In this document: positions 16,979 through 26,995 of the stretch, piece by piece
How positions within the stretch are numbered: the stretch's first letter is position 1
Layout: every line of letters begins with the position of its first letter
NCBI GenBank assembly: GCA_016716425.1
Contig: JADJWJ010000008.1
Span: forward strand, 143,615-207,614
Length of the DNA stretch: 64,000 nt
Reading direction: 5' to 3'
Source of the DNA: Betaproteobacteria bacterium
GTDB lineage: Bacteria; Pseudomonadota; Gammaproteobacteria; Burkholderiales; Casimicrobiaceae
The notes under the pieces: generated by a model
What the model was told of the DNA's origin: nothing
Seen by the model: the letters and a program-made list of their open reading frames with translations, nothing else
Database searches by the model: none
Translations under genes and position numbers: made by a program

Positions 16979-18486
16979 GCGCGCCCCGCCATGTAGCCGG
17001 CGACCGCGTCGCGTTGCGCGGGCGACATCGGCAGCCCGCACTTCGTGCGCCGCCACAGCACGTCGTCGGCCGTGCGCGCCCACTCCTCCGCGACCAGATA
17101 ATCGACCTCGCGGGCCGTGAGATGCGCGCCGAAGTCGCGGCCCAGGTCGGCCGGCGTCTTCGCGTCGCCAAGGACCGCGATTGCGCGCGTGCCGTGACGG
17201 GTGCCGATCGCGCGCAAGAGCGGCGCTGGCAGCTGCGGGTACCGACGACACAGTTCCGCGAACCATGCGTTGCGGTCGCGCCCCGGCAGGTCGCCGCCGG
17301 GCAGCGGCGCCGCCTGCGTCCACGCCGGCTTCATCGCCGGCAGGTAAGGTGCCAGTTCGGCCAGCGCGTGCTCGGCGAGCTTGCGGTACGTCGTGATCTT
17401 GCCGCCGAACAGCGACAGCACCGGCGCGCGCTCGGGCCCCGGCGCGCCCGGCAGCGCGTCGAGCTTCAGCACGTAGTCGCGCGTGATCGCCGACGGATCG
17501 GACGAGCCGTCGTCGTAGAGCGGCCGCACGCCGCTGTACGTCCACACGACATCCGACGTCGTCAGCGGGCGGTCGAGGTACGCGTTGGCGAGCTTGATCA
17601 GGTAGTCGACCTCGTCGGCCGAGATCTCCGGGTGCTCGTAGTCGTCGACGGGAACGTCGGTGGTCCCGATCAGCGAGTAGTCGCTCTCGAACGGGATCAC
17701 GAACACGATCCGCTTGTCGGCGTTCTGCAGGATGTACGCGTGCGCCTCGGCGTGCACGCGCGGGACGACGATGTGGCTGCCCTTGACGTGGCGCACGCTG
17801 CCCTCGCCCGGCTGCTCCGGCCGCACGCTGTCGAGCACGTGCTTGACCCACGGACCCGCGGCGTTGACGATCGCGCGCGCGACGATCTCGCTGGCCGCGC
17901 CGTCCGCCGTGCGCAGCGCCACCCGCCACAGCCCGCCGTCGCGACGCGCACCGGTCACCCGCGTGCGCGTGCGGACCTCGCCGCCGTGCGCCGCGATGTC
18001 GAGCGCGTTGGCCACGACCAGCCGCGCGTCGTCGACGCGCGCGTCGGCGTAGACGAAGCCCTTGCGGAAGCGGGGCTTCAGCCCGGCCGACCAACGGCTG
18101 CCGGCCAAGTCGACACCGAAGGACTTCGGCAGCGTGCGGCGGCCGCCGATGTGATCGTAGAGGAAGAGACCGGTGCGAATCATCCACGCCGGCCGCAGGT
18201 GCGGCTCGTGCGGCAGCACGAACGCCAGCGGTTCGACGAGATGCGGCGCGGTGGCGAGCAGCACCTCGCGCTCGGCCAGAGACTCGGCGACCAGCCGGAA
18301 CTCGTAGTACTCGAGGTAGCGCAGGCCGCCGTGGATGAGCTTGGTGCTCCACTGCGACGTGGCGGCCGCGAGGTCGTCCTGCTCGGCCAGCAGCACCGAC
18401 AGGCCGCGCCCGGCGGCGTCGCGCGCGATGCCGGCGCCGTTGATGCCGCCGCCGATGACGAGGAGGTCGTAGGGGGAGGAATGCAT
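16975..18486 (-). CDS. glpD: Aerobic glycerol-3-phosphate dehydrogenase
   Basis: GlpD oxidises sn-glycerol-3-phosphate to dihydroxyacetone phosphate at the inner membrane and feeds electrons to quinone. The start MHSSPYDLLVIGGGINGAG (18486) carries the FAD Rossmann motif GGGINGAG. TSQWSTKLIHGGLRYLE, the central VNAAGPWV, FVIPFESDYSLIGTTDVP and LFGGKITTYRKLAEH are all GlpD signatures. A start at 18525 would add 13 unconserved residues. The C-terminal helical domain ends with RRTKCGLPM. About 503 residues is the normal length. It is the first gene of a coupled operon with LOG and HAD genes and is divergent from the amidohydrolase. Confidence 0.94.
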   Translation of the reverse strand: MHSSPYDLLVIGGGINGAGIARDAAGRGLSVLLAEQDDLAAATSQWSTKLIHGGLRYLEYYEFRLVAESLAEREVLLATAPHLVEPLAFVLPHEPHLRPAWMIRTGLFLYDHIGGRRTLPKSFGVDLAGSRWSAGLKPRFRKGFVYADARVDDARLVVANALDIAAHGGEVRTRTRVTGARRDGGLWRVALRTADGAASEIVARAIVNAAGPWVKHVLDSVRPEQPGEGSVRHVKGSHIVVPRVHAEAHAYILQNADKRIVFVIPFESDYSLIGTTDVPVDDYEHPEISADEVDYLIKLANAYLDRPLTTSDVVWTYSGVRPLYDDGSSDPSAITRDYVLKLDALPGAPGPERAPVLSLFGGKITTYRKLAEHALAELAPYLPAMKPAWTQAAPLPGGDLPGRDRNAWFAELCRRYPQLPAPLLRAIGTRHGTRAIAVLGDAKTPADLGRDFGAHLTAREVDYLVAEEWARTADDVLWRRTKCGLPMSPAQRDAVAGYMAGRA

Positions 18487-18554
18487 GGCGTGCTTCGCTG
18501 CGGATTCTACCGGATGCGGTAGCATTTCCGTTTGCGCCGCCTCAAGGTCCCTCC

Positions 18555-19745
18555 ATGGAGAAACTCCCCGAGATTGCCGCGCTCGACGCCGACATGCGTG
18601 CCTGGCGGCACCACCTGCACGCGCATCCGGAGACCGCGTTCGAGGAGACCGCCACCAGCGCGTTCGTCGCCGACAAGCTCTCCGCCTTCGGCCTCGAAGT
18701 GCACACCGGGCTCGCCGGCACCGGCGTCGTCGGCGTGCTGCGCCACGGCGGGAGCGATGCCGCCATCGGCCTGCGCGCGGATCTCGACGCGCTGCACATC
18801 CATGAGAAGTCGGGCGTGGCCCACGCGTCGCGGCACGAGGGCCGCATGCACGCGTGCGGCCACGACGGCCACACGACGATGCTGCTCGGCGCCGCGCGCG
18901 CTCTCTCGCAGCGGCGCAATTTCGCCGGGACCGCGTACTTCATCTTCCAGCCGGCGGAGGAGAACGAGGGCGGCGGCCGCGTCATGGTCGCGGAAGGGCT
19001 GTTCGACCGCTTTCCGATGCGGGCGGTGTACGGCATGCACAACTGGCCCGAGCTCCCGCTCGGCACGATCGCGCTGCGCGAGGGCCCGCTGATGGGCGCG
19101 TACGACGTCTTCGAGATCGTCGCCACCGGCCGCGGCGCGCACGCGGCGATGCCGCATCTCGGCCGCGACCCGATGCCGTTCGCCGCGCACGTGATCAACG
19201 CGCTGCAGACGATCGTCGCACGCAACCTGCATCCGCTCGAGGCGGGCGTGGTCAGCGTCACGCAGGTGCACGGCGGCGACACGTGGAACGTGATTCCGCA
19301 GGAGGTCGTGCTGCGCGGCACCGTGCGCTCGTTCGTGCCGTCCGTGCAGGACACGATCGAGCGGCGGATCGGCGAGATCGTCACCGGCCTCGCCGCGACG
19401 TTCGACATGACAGCGACGCTTCGGTACGAGCGGCGGTACCCCGCCACGATCAACACGCCCGAGGAGACGCGCCACGCGCTCGCCGCGGCCACCGCGCTGC
19501 TCGGTGCGGAAAACGTGGACACGAACCCGACGCCGTCGATGGGCTCCGAGGACTTCGCGTTCATGCTGCAGGCAAAGCCCGGCTGCTACGTGTGGCTGGG
19601 CGGCAGCCGCGGCCCCGGCACGCCGAACCTGCACAACCCGCACTACGACTTCAACGACGACGCGCTCGCGATCGGCGCGAGCTACTGGGTGACGCTGGCC
19701 GAGCAGCAGCTGCCGGCGATGGCAGCCGCGACGAGCGCAGCCTAG
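18555..19745 (+). CDS. M20-family amidohydrolase (hippurate hydrolase-like)
   Basis: 396 residues of the M20D amidohydrolase family, which cleave N-acyl amino acids such as hippurate. Metal and catalytic residues are visible: RADLDALHI (Asp), MHACGHDGHT (Cys/His ligands, about residues 98-107), QPAEENEGG (catalytic Glu pair) and MHNWPELP (His). The dimerisation insert is followed by the closing GSEDFAFMLQ and NLHNPHYDFND (last His ligand). The protein has no signal peptide, so it is cytoplasmic. The ATG lies just after the AAGGTCCCTCC stretch. It is transcribed away from glpD, with about 70 bp between the starts; the next gene is on the other strand. Confidence 0.92.
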   Translation: MEKLPEIAALDADMRAWRHHLHAHPETAFEETATSAFVADKLSAFGLEVHTGLAGTGVVGVLRHGGSDAAIGLRADLDALHIHEKSGVAHASRHEGRMHACGHDGHTTMLLGAARALSQRRNFAGTAYFIFQPAEENEGGGRVMVAEGLFDRFPMRAVYGMHNWPELPLGTIALREGPLMGAYDVFEIVATGRGAHAAMPHLGRDPMPFAAHVINALQTIVARNLHPLEAGVVSVTQVHGGDTWNVIPQEVVLRGTVRSFVPSVQDTIERRIGEIVTGLAATFDMTATLRYERRYPATINTPEETRHALAAATALLGAENVDTNPTPSMGSEDFAFMLQAKPGCYVWLGGSRGPGTPNLHNPHYDFNDDALAIGASYWVTLAEQQLPAMAAATSAA

Positions 19746-19821
19746 CAGGGGCGCGGCTCCACGCCGCAACGCGCCGGCCCGCGGCGAACCCTCCGGGGAA
19801 CCAACGCCCCACGAGGGCCGT

Positions 19822-20427
19822 TCAACGAGCTTGCACCCGCCTCACCACGAACGGCGACGCGAACAGCTTCCCTCCGTCCGTCGCCAGGAATCCTTCGATC
19901 TCGGGCGATTCCGCCGTGATCACCGTCTGCGACGACGAGCCTTCGCCGCGATTCGTACCCTTGATCCGGCCCGCGCGGATCGCAGCCTCGAGCGCATCCT
20001 CGTCCATCGTCGCGAAGCGCAGCGTGTTGCGGTCGACCAGCGTGTATCGGACAAAGAGGTACCCGACGGTCGTGGCCCCTTCGGCCTGGACCACGTTCAG
20101 GTAGCGCTGCTTCCCGACCCGCGACGAGAAGGCGACGTACGCCTCGTCCGTCAGGCCATTGCGCTTGTGGTCGACGACGACGATCCTCGTTCGCCGGTTC
20201 CCCGGCCCGGTGGCGTCGGTCAGCGAGAATTCGGGACCGATGTGGATGTACGACAGTTCGTCCTTGTCCTGGTAGCGCCACACGCCGTAGATCGCCGTGT
20301 CGGGCTGCGTACTGTCCAACGACGAGATCGGATTGACCGAGTCGACCTTGCAGCCGGTCAGGACGGCGATCAGCAGACAAAGCGGCGCCACGGACAGCCG
20401 GTTGCACAGTCTGCGCGGGTCGAGCAT
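19822..20427 (-). CDS. Putative lipoprotein of unknown function
   Basis: The start at 20427 is preceded by a strong GGAGGG ribosome site seven bases upstream; longer ATG-started versions to 20520 are unlikely. The 201-residue product begins with a hydrophobic segment LCLLIAVLTGC, a lipobox with Cys at residue 26 or nearby, so it should be a lipid-anchored envelope protein. The mature part is beta-rich (ELSYIHIGPEFSL, RRTRIVVVDHKRNG, VGYLFVRYTLVDRNTLRFATMD). I do not recognise the family. It is followed on the same strand by nothing coupled and preceded by a sugar dehydrogenase 149 bp away. Confidence 0.75.
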   Translation of the reverse strand: MLDPRRLCNRLSVAPLCLLIAVLTGCKVDSVNPISSLDSTQPDTAIYGVWRYQDKDELSYIHIGPEFSLTDATGPGNRRTRIVVVDHKRNGLTDEAYVAFSSRVGKQRYLNVVQAEGATTVGYLFVRYTLVDRNTLRFATMDEDALEAAIRAGRIKGTNRGEGSSSQTVITAESPEIEGFLATDGGKLFASPFVVRRVQAR

Positions 20428-20575
20428 GGTTCCCTCCGTAGCCTTCGATGTCGTCCGGGCTGGGCACGACCGGTCGACGTGTCTTGGCCGCAGCGTGAAC
20501 CCGCTGCGCGACGCGCGCAAGCGGCAACCGCCGCGCGGGTGTGCGCGCGGCCGGGGCCCGCCCGCGCCTTCGCGC

Positions 20576-21718
20576 TCAGCGCTTCGGCGCGACCCGCAGC
20601 AGCTGCCCGTCTGACGCGTCGGTCAGCAGATAGATGAATCCGTCGGGCCCCTGCACGACGTCGCGCACGCGGCCGACGTTCGGCAGGTAGCGCGCCTCCT
20701 CCACGACGCGCCCGCCGTCGAGCTTCAGGCGCACGAGCGCACCGGGGCGCAGCGAGCCGACGAAGAGCTGACCCTTCCATTCGGGGAACGCGCTGCCCGT
20801 GTAGAACGCCGCACCCGACGGCGCGATCACCGGGTCCCAGTAGTACACCGGCTGCTCCATGCCGTCCTTCGCCGTACCCTCGCCGATCTTCAGGCCCGAG
20901 TAGTCGACGCCGTAGGTGATCACCGGCCAGCCGTAGTTGCGGCCGGCGCGCGGGAAGTTGAGCTCGTCGCCGCCGCGCGCGCCATGTTCGAGCGTCCACA
21001 GCTGGCCGGTCTCCGGATGCAGCGCGGCGCCCTGCAGGTTGCGGTGGCCGTACGACCAGATCTCGGGCCGCGCACCCGCGCGGCCGACGAGCGGGTTGTC
21101 CTTCGGCACGCTGCCGTCGGCATTGATGCGCACGACCTTGCCGATCGTCGTCGCGACGTCCTGCGCGCGCTCGCGCTCGCCGTAGCGGTCGCCGGTGGTG
21201 ACGAACAGCGTGCCGTCGCGCGCGAACACCAGCCGCGAACCCCAGTGGTTGCCGCCGCCAACTTTCGGCACCTGCCGCCAGATGATCTCCGTGTTCTCCA
21301 GCGCGGTGCCGGTGAAACGGCCGCGCGCGACCGCCGTACCGGCGCCGCCGTCGCCGGCCTCCGAGAACGACAGGTAGACGAGCCGGTCCTGCGCGAAGTT
21401 CGGAGACAGCGCGATACCGAGCAGGCCACCCTGCCCGCCCGCACGCACCGACGGCACGCCCGCGAGCGTGCGCCGCGACTGGCCGTCGGCCTCCAGCAGA
21501 ACGAGCCGGCCCGGCCGCTCGGTCACGAGCATCCGGCCGTCCGGCAGGAAGGCCAAGCCCCACGGATGCGCGAAGCCACGCGCGACCTCGGTCACCGCAA
21601 GCGGCCCCTCGATCGTCGGCGGCGTGGGCGAGCGCGGGGCCTGTGCAAGAGCCTGCGCCGCGACGATCAGGCCGAGCGCGGCCAACGTACCGCGGAGAAT
21701 GGCAATCGGTGTTCTCAT
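20576..21718 (-). CDS. PQQ-dependent soluble aldose sugar dehydrogenase (YliI/Asd-like)
   Basis: 380 residues. MRTPIAILRGTLAALGLIV followed by AAQALAQA is a signal peptide, so the enzyme is periplasmic. The six-bladed propeller of soluble glucose dehydrogenases is recognisable from FAHPWGLAFLPDGRMLVTER, GGLLGIALSPNF, GGGNHWGSRLVFARDGTLFVTTGDR, YGHRNLQGAALHP, EHGARGGDELNF and GRVRDVVQGPDGFIYLLTD. The catalytic His is in GNHWGSR. The reaction is oxidation of aldoses to lactones with PQQ, passing electrons to a quinone or cytochrome. A start at 21796 would add 26 non-conserved residues. Confidence 0.9.
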   Translation of the reverse strand: MRTPIAILRGTLAALGLIVAAQALAQAPRSPTPPTIEGPLAVTEVARGFAHPWGLAFLPDGRMLVTERPGRLVLLEADGQSRRTLAGVPSVRAGGQGGLLGIALSPNFAQDRLVYLSFSEAGDGGAGTAVARGRFTGTALENTEIIWRQVPKVGGGNHWGSRLVFARDGTLFVTTGDRYGERERAQDVATTIGKVVRINADGSVPKDNPLVGRAGARPEIWSYGHRNLQGAALHPETGQLWTLEHGARGGDELNFPRAGRNYGWPVITYGVDYSGLKIGEGTAKDGMEQPVYYWDPVIAPSGAAFYTGSAFPEWKGQLFVGSLRPGALVRLKLDGGRVVEEARYLPNVGRVRDVVQGPDGFIYLLTDASDGQLLRVAPKR

Positions 21719-21815
21719 CCCCGTTCCTTGCCTCGATGTTGCGGTTGAGACCGGTATGGTCGGCCGTGGGTTCCTGTGCTGTCGGGACGCGGGCACTGCT
21801 CTCCCCTCACCCCAG

Positions 21816-21842
21816 CCCTCTCCCCGCTGCGCGGGGCGAGGG
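21816..21842 (-). terminator. Hairpin downstream of fumC, also a dispersed-repeat type
   Basis: CCCTCTCCCCGC, loop, GCGGGGCGAGGG forms a stem of about 11 pairs ending two bases from the fumC stop. No T-run follows on the minus strand, so it could be a Rho-independent-like pause or simply one of the dispersed CCCTCACCCCAGCCCTCTCCCC repeats known from GC-rich proteobacteria. Confidence 0.5.
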
Positions 21843-21844
21843 CG

Positions 21845-23243
21845 TCAGGCGTCCGGCCGCGTCATCGCGGCCGGGTCGGTCCAGCGGTCGAAGTCCTCGG
21901 CGGTCACGAGCCCCAGCGCCAGCGCCGCCTCGCGCAGCGACGTGCCGTCGCGGTGCGCCTTCTGCGCGATCTTCGCCGCGTTCTCGTAGCCGACGTGCGG
22001 GTTCAATGCCGTCACCAGCATCAGCGAGCGCTCGACGTTGTCGCGGATGCGCGCGCGGTCGGGCTCGATTCCACGCGCGCAGCGCGCGTCGAACGAGGCG
22101 AGCGCGGCGGCCAGCAGCTCGATCGACTCCAGCACGTTGTGCAGGATCACCGGCTTGTACACGTTGAGCTGGAAGTGGCCCTGCGTGCCGGCGAACGCGA
22201 CCGCCGTGTCGTTGCCGAACACCTGCACGGCGACCATCGTCAGCGCTTCGGCCTGCGTCGGGTTGATCTTGCCCGGCATGATCGACGAGCCCGGCTCGTT
22301 GTCGGGGATCGTGAGCTCGCCGAAGCCGGCGCGCGGGCCGCTCGCGTACAGGCGCACGTCGTTGGCGATCTTCATCGCCACGCCGGCCAGCGTGCGCAGC
22401 GCCGCGCTCGCGTTGACCATCGCGTCGTGCGCCGACAGCGCCGCGAACTTGTTGGCCGCGGCCGTGAACGGCTTGTCGGTGATCGTCGCGATCTCGCGCG
22501 CGACGACCTCCCCGAAGCGCGCCGGCGCGTTCAACCCCGTGCCGACGGCGGTGCCGCCCAGCGCCAGCGGGCACCGCGTCGCGGGCGGAGCGTACGTACC
22601 CGGCCGCATCGTCCAGCTGCGCGACCCACCCCGAGATCACCTGCCCCAGGGTGACGGGGGTGGCGTCCTGCAGGTGCGTGCGGCCCAGCATCACGACGTC
22701 GGCGAACGCGCGCGCCTTTGCGTCGAGCGTCGCGCGCAGCGCCGCGACCGCCGGCAGCAGCGCGCGGTCGAGCTCCTCCACCGTCGCGACGTGCATCACC
22801 GCGGGAAACACGTCGTTCGACGACTGGCTGCGATTCACGTCGTCGTTCGGGTGCACGGGCGACTTGCTGCCGACCATGCCGCCGGCCAGCTGGATCGCGC
22901 GGTTCGCGATCACCTCGTTGGCGTTCATGTTCGACTGCGTGCCCGAGCCGGTCTGGAACACGACCAGCGGGAACTCGCCGTCCCACCGGCCCTCGATCAC
23001 CTCCTGCGCCGCGCGGGCGATCAGGTCGGCCTTGTCCGCCGCGAGCACGCTCAAGCCGGCATTCGCGCGCGCCGCCGCCTGCTTGACGACGCCGAACGCG
23101 CGCACGACCGGCCGTCCGAACGCGAAGCGCGCAACCCCGATCGGGAAGTTGTCGATCGACCGCTGCGTCTGCGCGCCCCACAGCCTCGCCGCGGGCACCG
23201 CGACCTCGCCCAGCGCGTCCTTCTCGATGCGGGTTGCCTCCAC
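21845..23243 (-). CDS. fumC: Class II fumarate hydratase, frameshifted
   Basis: FumC converts fumarate to L-malate in the TCA cycle without an iron-sulfur cluster. From GTG 23243 the first frame reads RIEKDALGEVAVPAARLWGAQ, VFQTGSGTQSNMNANEV, HPNDDVNRSQSSNDVFP and GRTHLQDATPVTLGQ. The second frame continues with PLALGGTAVGTGLN, GSSIMPGKINPTQ (the superfamily signature) and LMLVTALNPHVGY to a normal end. The join is at about 22570, where the sequence after RSARDAV is two bases short (or one long). The total span is 466 codons plus one base, the full FumC length. All catalytic motifs survive, so an assembly error is more likely than a dead gene. fabI is 37 bp upstream. Confidence 0.9.
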
Positions 23244-23280
23244 GGCCGCCTCCGTCGTGCAGGGCCGCGAAGGGGCCCCG

Positions 23281-24058
23281 TCAGCCCATGATGTTAAGCC
23301 CGGCGTCGACGTAGACGGTGGAGCCGGTGAGCCGCCGCGCGTAGGGAGTGGCGAGAAAGGCGACCGTGTAGCCGACGTCGTCGATGTCGACCACCTCCTG
23401 CCCCGGCGCGCTCGGAGGCCTCGTTGAGCATGAGGTCGAAGTCCTTCAAGCCGGACGCGGCGCGGGTCTTGAGCGGCCCGGGCGAGATCGCGTGAACGCG
23501 GATACCCTGCCCGCCCAGCTCGTACGCGAGGTACCGGCAGGACGCCTCCAGCGCCGCCTTCACCGGGCCCATCACGTTGTAGTTGGCGACGACCTTGTTC
23601 GCGCCGTGGTAGCTCATCGCAAACATCGAGCCGCCGTCGGTCATCAGCGGCGCGGCCAGCCGTGCCATCCGCACGAACGAGTGGCAGGACACGTCCATCG
23701 CCTTGGCGAAGCCCTCGGCCGAGCAGTCGAGCAGCCCGCCCTGCAGGTCCTCCTTTGGCGCGAACGCGATCGAGTGGACGAGGATGTCGAGCCGGCCCCA
23801 GCGGTCCTTGACCGCGCCGAACACTGCCTCCAGCTCGCCGGGCCTCGCGACATCGAGCGGCAGGAAGAGGTCGGCCCCGAGCTCGCGCGCCAGTGGTTCG
23901 ACGTGCGGCTTGGCCTTGTCGTTGAGGTACGTGACGGCGAGCTCGCACCCCAGCTTGCGCAGCGCGGCGGCACAGCCATACGCGATCGAGTATTCGTTGG
24001 CGATGCCGACGACCAGTGCGCGGGCGCCGGCGAGCGCGGGGGTGGGAACCTTCACCAT
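23281..24058 (-). CDS. fabI: Enoyl-[acyl-carrier-protein] reductase (NADH), frameshifted near the 3' end
   Basis: FabI reduces trans-2-enoyl-ACP in fatty-acid elongation. Typical features are VVGIANEYSIAYGCA (dinucleotide loop of the divergent FabI class), LVHSIAFAPKEDLQG, the catalytic pair in YNVMGPVK (Tyr-x6-Lys) and ISPGPLKTRAASGL. About 215 codons in, after NEASERA, the frame slips at about 23412. The expected tail (GQEVVDIDDVGYTVAFL, YVDAGLNIMG) is readable in the next frame to TGA at 23281. The full span is 259 codons plus one base. The gene is expected to be essential unless there is another reductase, so I favour a consensus error in the GCCGGGG run. Confidence 0.9.
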
Positions 24059-24074
24059 GATGTCACTCCGAGTT

Positions 24075-24168
24075 TGTCATCCCGAGCGGAGCGAGGGATC
24101 CGCTGTTGTTTCGAGCCGTCGAACCGCGAGAAGCAGGTCCCTCGTCGCCTTGGCTCCTCCGGATGACA
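24075..24168. repeat. TGTCATCCCGAGCG...GGATGACA inverted repeat element
   Basis: TGTCATCCCGAGCGGAGCGA begins at 24075, and an imperfect complement ending GGATGACA closes at 24168; the inner GAGGGATC pairs with GTCCCTC. This is a widely dispersed intergenic element type in bacteria. It sits exactly between the fabI start and the ackA stop and reads as a long stem-loop in RNA. Confidence 0.65.
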
Positions 24169-24212
24169 CTTTGAATTGACGCGGAACGGCGCAAGGTCGA
24201 TCGCCCGTTGGC

Positions 24213-25387
24213 TCAAGCCGTCCCGAGCAGCACCTGCGTGTGCCGGGCAATCATCAACTCTTCGTTCGTGGGCACGACCCAGGCGCGCGCGCGGCGCCTG
24301 GGGCCGAGATCCGCGGACCGTGGGCGGCGTTGGCCGCCGGGTCGAGCGTGAGGCCGAGCCAGCGCGGCCTCGACCACGCGCGCTCGGATCGGCGCGGCGT
24401 GCTCGCCGATGCCGCCGGTGAACACCAGCGCGTCGAGGCCGCCCAGCGCGGCCGCCATCGAGCCCAGCTCGCGCCCGAGCGCGGTAGCAGAACAGGTCGA
24501 CCGCGAGCTTCGCGCGCGGCTCGGCGCTCGCGAGCAGCGTGCGCATGTCCGACGACACGCCGGACACGCCGAGCAGGCCCGACTCCTTGTAAAGCATCGC
24601 CTCGACCGCGCGCACGTCCATGCCGAGCTCGTCCATCAGGTACAGCACGACCCCCGGATCGAGCGCACCTGTGCGCGTGCCCATCATCAGCCCGTCGACG
24701 GCGGTGAAGCCCATCGTCGACGCCACGCTGACCCCGCCCTGCATCGCGCACATCGACGCGCCGTTGCCCAGGTGCGCGACGACCGTACGGCCACGCGCCG
24801 CCCCGGCATCGATGCCCGGCAGCACGCTCGCGATGTACTCGTACGAGAGCCCGTGGAAGCCGTAGCGGCGCACGCCGCGGTCGGTGATCGCCGCCGGCAG
24901 CGCGAACGCCTGCGCCACCTCCGGCATCGCGCGGTGAAAGGACGTGTCGAAGCACGCGACCTGCGGCAGCTGCGGCGAACGCGCGAGCAGCGCGTGGATC
25001 GGCGCCAGGTTGTGCGGCTGGTGCAGCGGCGCGAGCGGCACCAGTGTCTCCAGATACGCGACGATCGCGGCGTCGACGCGCACCGGGTGGCTGTAGCGCA
25101 CGCCCCCGTGCACGACCCGGTGGCCCACCGCGCGCAGCGTGCTCGTCGCCAGCGACGCGCGCAGGTGCTCGACCAGGTGGGTCATCGCGCCGTCGTGGCC
25201 GAGCGCGCGGTACCAGCGTGCTCCGCGAGCGTCGTGCCGTCCGGGCCCTTGGCGACGAACTGCGTGTTGGTCGTCAGGCCTCGAGCTGGCCACGTTGCAC
25301 GAGCAGCGGCGCACCGCCGTCGATCTCGAACAGCGAGAACTTGAGGCTCGACGAGCCCGCGTTCAGGACGAGGATGGCATCGGCCAC
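24213..25387 (-). pseudogene. ackA: Acetate kinase, multiply frameshifted
   Basis: Acetate kinase interconverts acetyl phosphate + ADP and acetate + ATP. Conserved pieces occur in order but in changing frames: ILVLNAGSSSLKFSLFEID from GTG 25387; a short LTTNTQFVAKGPDG piece near 25230; then a long intact stretch (GHRVVHGG, FDTSFHRAMPEVA, YGFHGLSYEYIASVLPG, HLGNGASMCA, TMGFTAVDGLMMGTRTG, ALDPGVVLYLMDE) to about 24490; LVFTGGIGEHAAPIR; and finally AWVVPTNEELMIARHTQVLL to TGA 24213. At least five frame changes are needed. The total of about 392 codons is the normal length, with no missing domain. This pattern fits poor local consensus better than decay, but real inactivation cannot be excluded. 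Confidence 0.85.
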
Positions 25388-25441
25388 GGCGCGTCCTATC
25401 GCTCGCCCGGACGCCGAGACACGCCACGAATCCTTCGGTCG

Positions 25442-25514
25442 TCGTGCCCGCGCAGGCGGGGACCCAGTGGCGTACCGAGGCAACGCCGCTGGGTCCCCGC
25501 CTGCGCGGGGACGA
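25442..25514. repeat. Long palindromic repeat (CCCGCGCAGGCGGGGACCCAG type)
   Basis: The left arm 25442-25467 and right arm 25489-25514 are 26-bp near-perfect complements around a 21-bp loop. The same arm sequence recurs at 51105-51130. It lies between MaoC-Pta and ackA. This is a dispersed hairpin repeat of the REP type. Confidence 0.85.
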
Positions 25515-25579
25515 CGGAGATGAGGCGGACGGGCTCGGTCATGGCGGCGATGCGTGACGACGCAGCGTGCACGGCGGAC

Positions 25580-26979
25580 TCAGATCTTCGGCAGCATCTT
25601 CGTGCGCCGGTCGTGCGCGACCAGCACCATCACGGCCGCCGAGGCGAGGCGCGTGCGCACGTTGTCGGCGCGGGACGTCAGCACGATCGGCACCCGCGTG
25701 CCGAGCACGATGCCGGCGCCGTCGGCGCCCGCGAGGTACGTCAGCTGCTTCGCGATCATGTTGCCGGACTCGAGGTCGGGGACAAGCAGGATGTCGGCCT
25801 GCCCGGCGACCGGCGACACGATGTGCTTGGCCTTCGCCGCCTCTCCAGCGAGATCGCGTTGTCGAACGCGAGTGGGCCATCGAGCAGGCTGCCCGTGATC
25901 TGGCCGCGGTCGGCCATCTTGCACAGCGCGGCCGCATGCAGCGTCGATTCGATCTTCGGGTTGATCGTCTCCATCGCCGACAGGATCGCGACCTTCGGCT
26001 CCGGGATCCCGAGCACGTGCGCGAGGTCGATCGCGTTGCGGCAGATGTCGGCCTTGCAGTCGAGGTCGGGCGCGATGTTCACTGCCGCATCGGTGATCAG
26101 CAGCATCCGCGGATACGCGGGCACGTCCATCACGAACACGTGGCTGATCCGGCGCGCGGTGCGCAGCCCGGTAGCGGACGGCACCACGGCGCCCATCAGC
26201 TCGTCGGTGTGCAGGCTGCCCTTCATCAGCGCCTCGACCTCGCCGGAACGCGCCATCGCGACCGCCGCGTCGGCGGCGGCGTTGCTGTGCTCGGTCGCCA
26301 CGATCCGGTACGCGTCGAGCGAGACGCCCGCGTCGCGCGCGACGGCCCGGATCTTCGCTTCCGGTCCGACCAGCACCGGGACGATGAGCTTGCGCTTGGC
26401 CGCCTCGAGTGCACCCAGCAGCGACTCGCGGTCGCACGGGTGCACGACGGCGCACGCGATCGGCTCCAGGCGCTCGCAGCGCTTGAGCATGTGGGCGAGC
26501 CCGTCGTTGCGGCGCAGGACGACCTCGGGCGTCGCGATGTCGCCGTAGGCGAGCCGGCGCGACGGCGCCGCCACGGTGGCGATGCCGTCGACGAGCACGT
26601 TGCCGTCGGGTACGGTCACACGGCATTCGAAATCGATCCGGCGCCCGTCGGCCTGCTTCGACTTCGCCGTCACCGTCGCGGTGACCTCGTCGCCGATGCG
26701 GACGCGGCCCGTGTACCTGAAGCGCGTGCCGACGATCGCGGTGCCGGGGCCCGGCAGGCGCCGGTTGAGGAGGCCGGACACCAGCGCGATCGCCGCGGCG
26801 GCCGGCGCGGAGATCTCGTCGGTCATCGCCTCGCCGGTGAGGTCGAGGTGAAACGCCTCGACGTCGCCGGCGACGAGCGACAACGCCTCGACCTCGGTCG
26901 CGGTCAGCTTGCGCGTGACCGACGCCGTTTCGCCGACGACGATCTCGTCGAACGTGCGGTTGGTGACTTCGGTCATCAT
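25580..26979 (-). CDS. Bifunctional MaoC-like enoyl-CoA hydratase / phosphate acetyltransferase, frameshifted
   Basis: The start MMTEVTNRTFDEIVVGE (26979) opens a MaoC hot-dog domain (residues about 1-135, with GDVEAFHLD and ISAPAAAAIALVSGLLNRRLPG). A phosphate acetyl/butyryltransferase domain fills the rest (HPCDRESLLGALEAAK, MKGSLHTDELMG, RRISHVFVMDVPAYP, LITDAAVNIAPDLDCKADI). The frame changes at about 25850, after AISLE, and continues with AKHIVSPVAGQADILLVPDL to the normal C-terminus RTKMLPKI. Either one base is missing or two are extra. Together with acetate kinase it would turn acyl-CoA into acyl phosphate and then ATP, or feed the reverse direction. The ackA and DUF3141 genes flank it on the same strand. 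Confidence 0.87.
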
Positions 26980-26995
26980 GGCCGCGGCCTTTCGA

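Noticed and set aside
20428..20575. Extension of the lipoprotein gene upstream to 20520
   Set aside because: The upstream codons are Arg/Pro-rich without a signal sequence, and the GGAGGG site points to ATG 20427.
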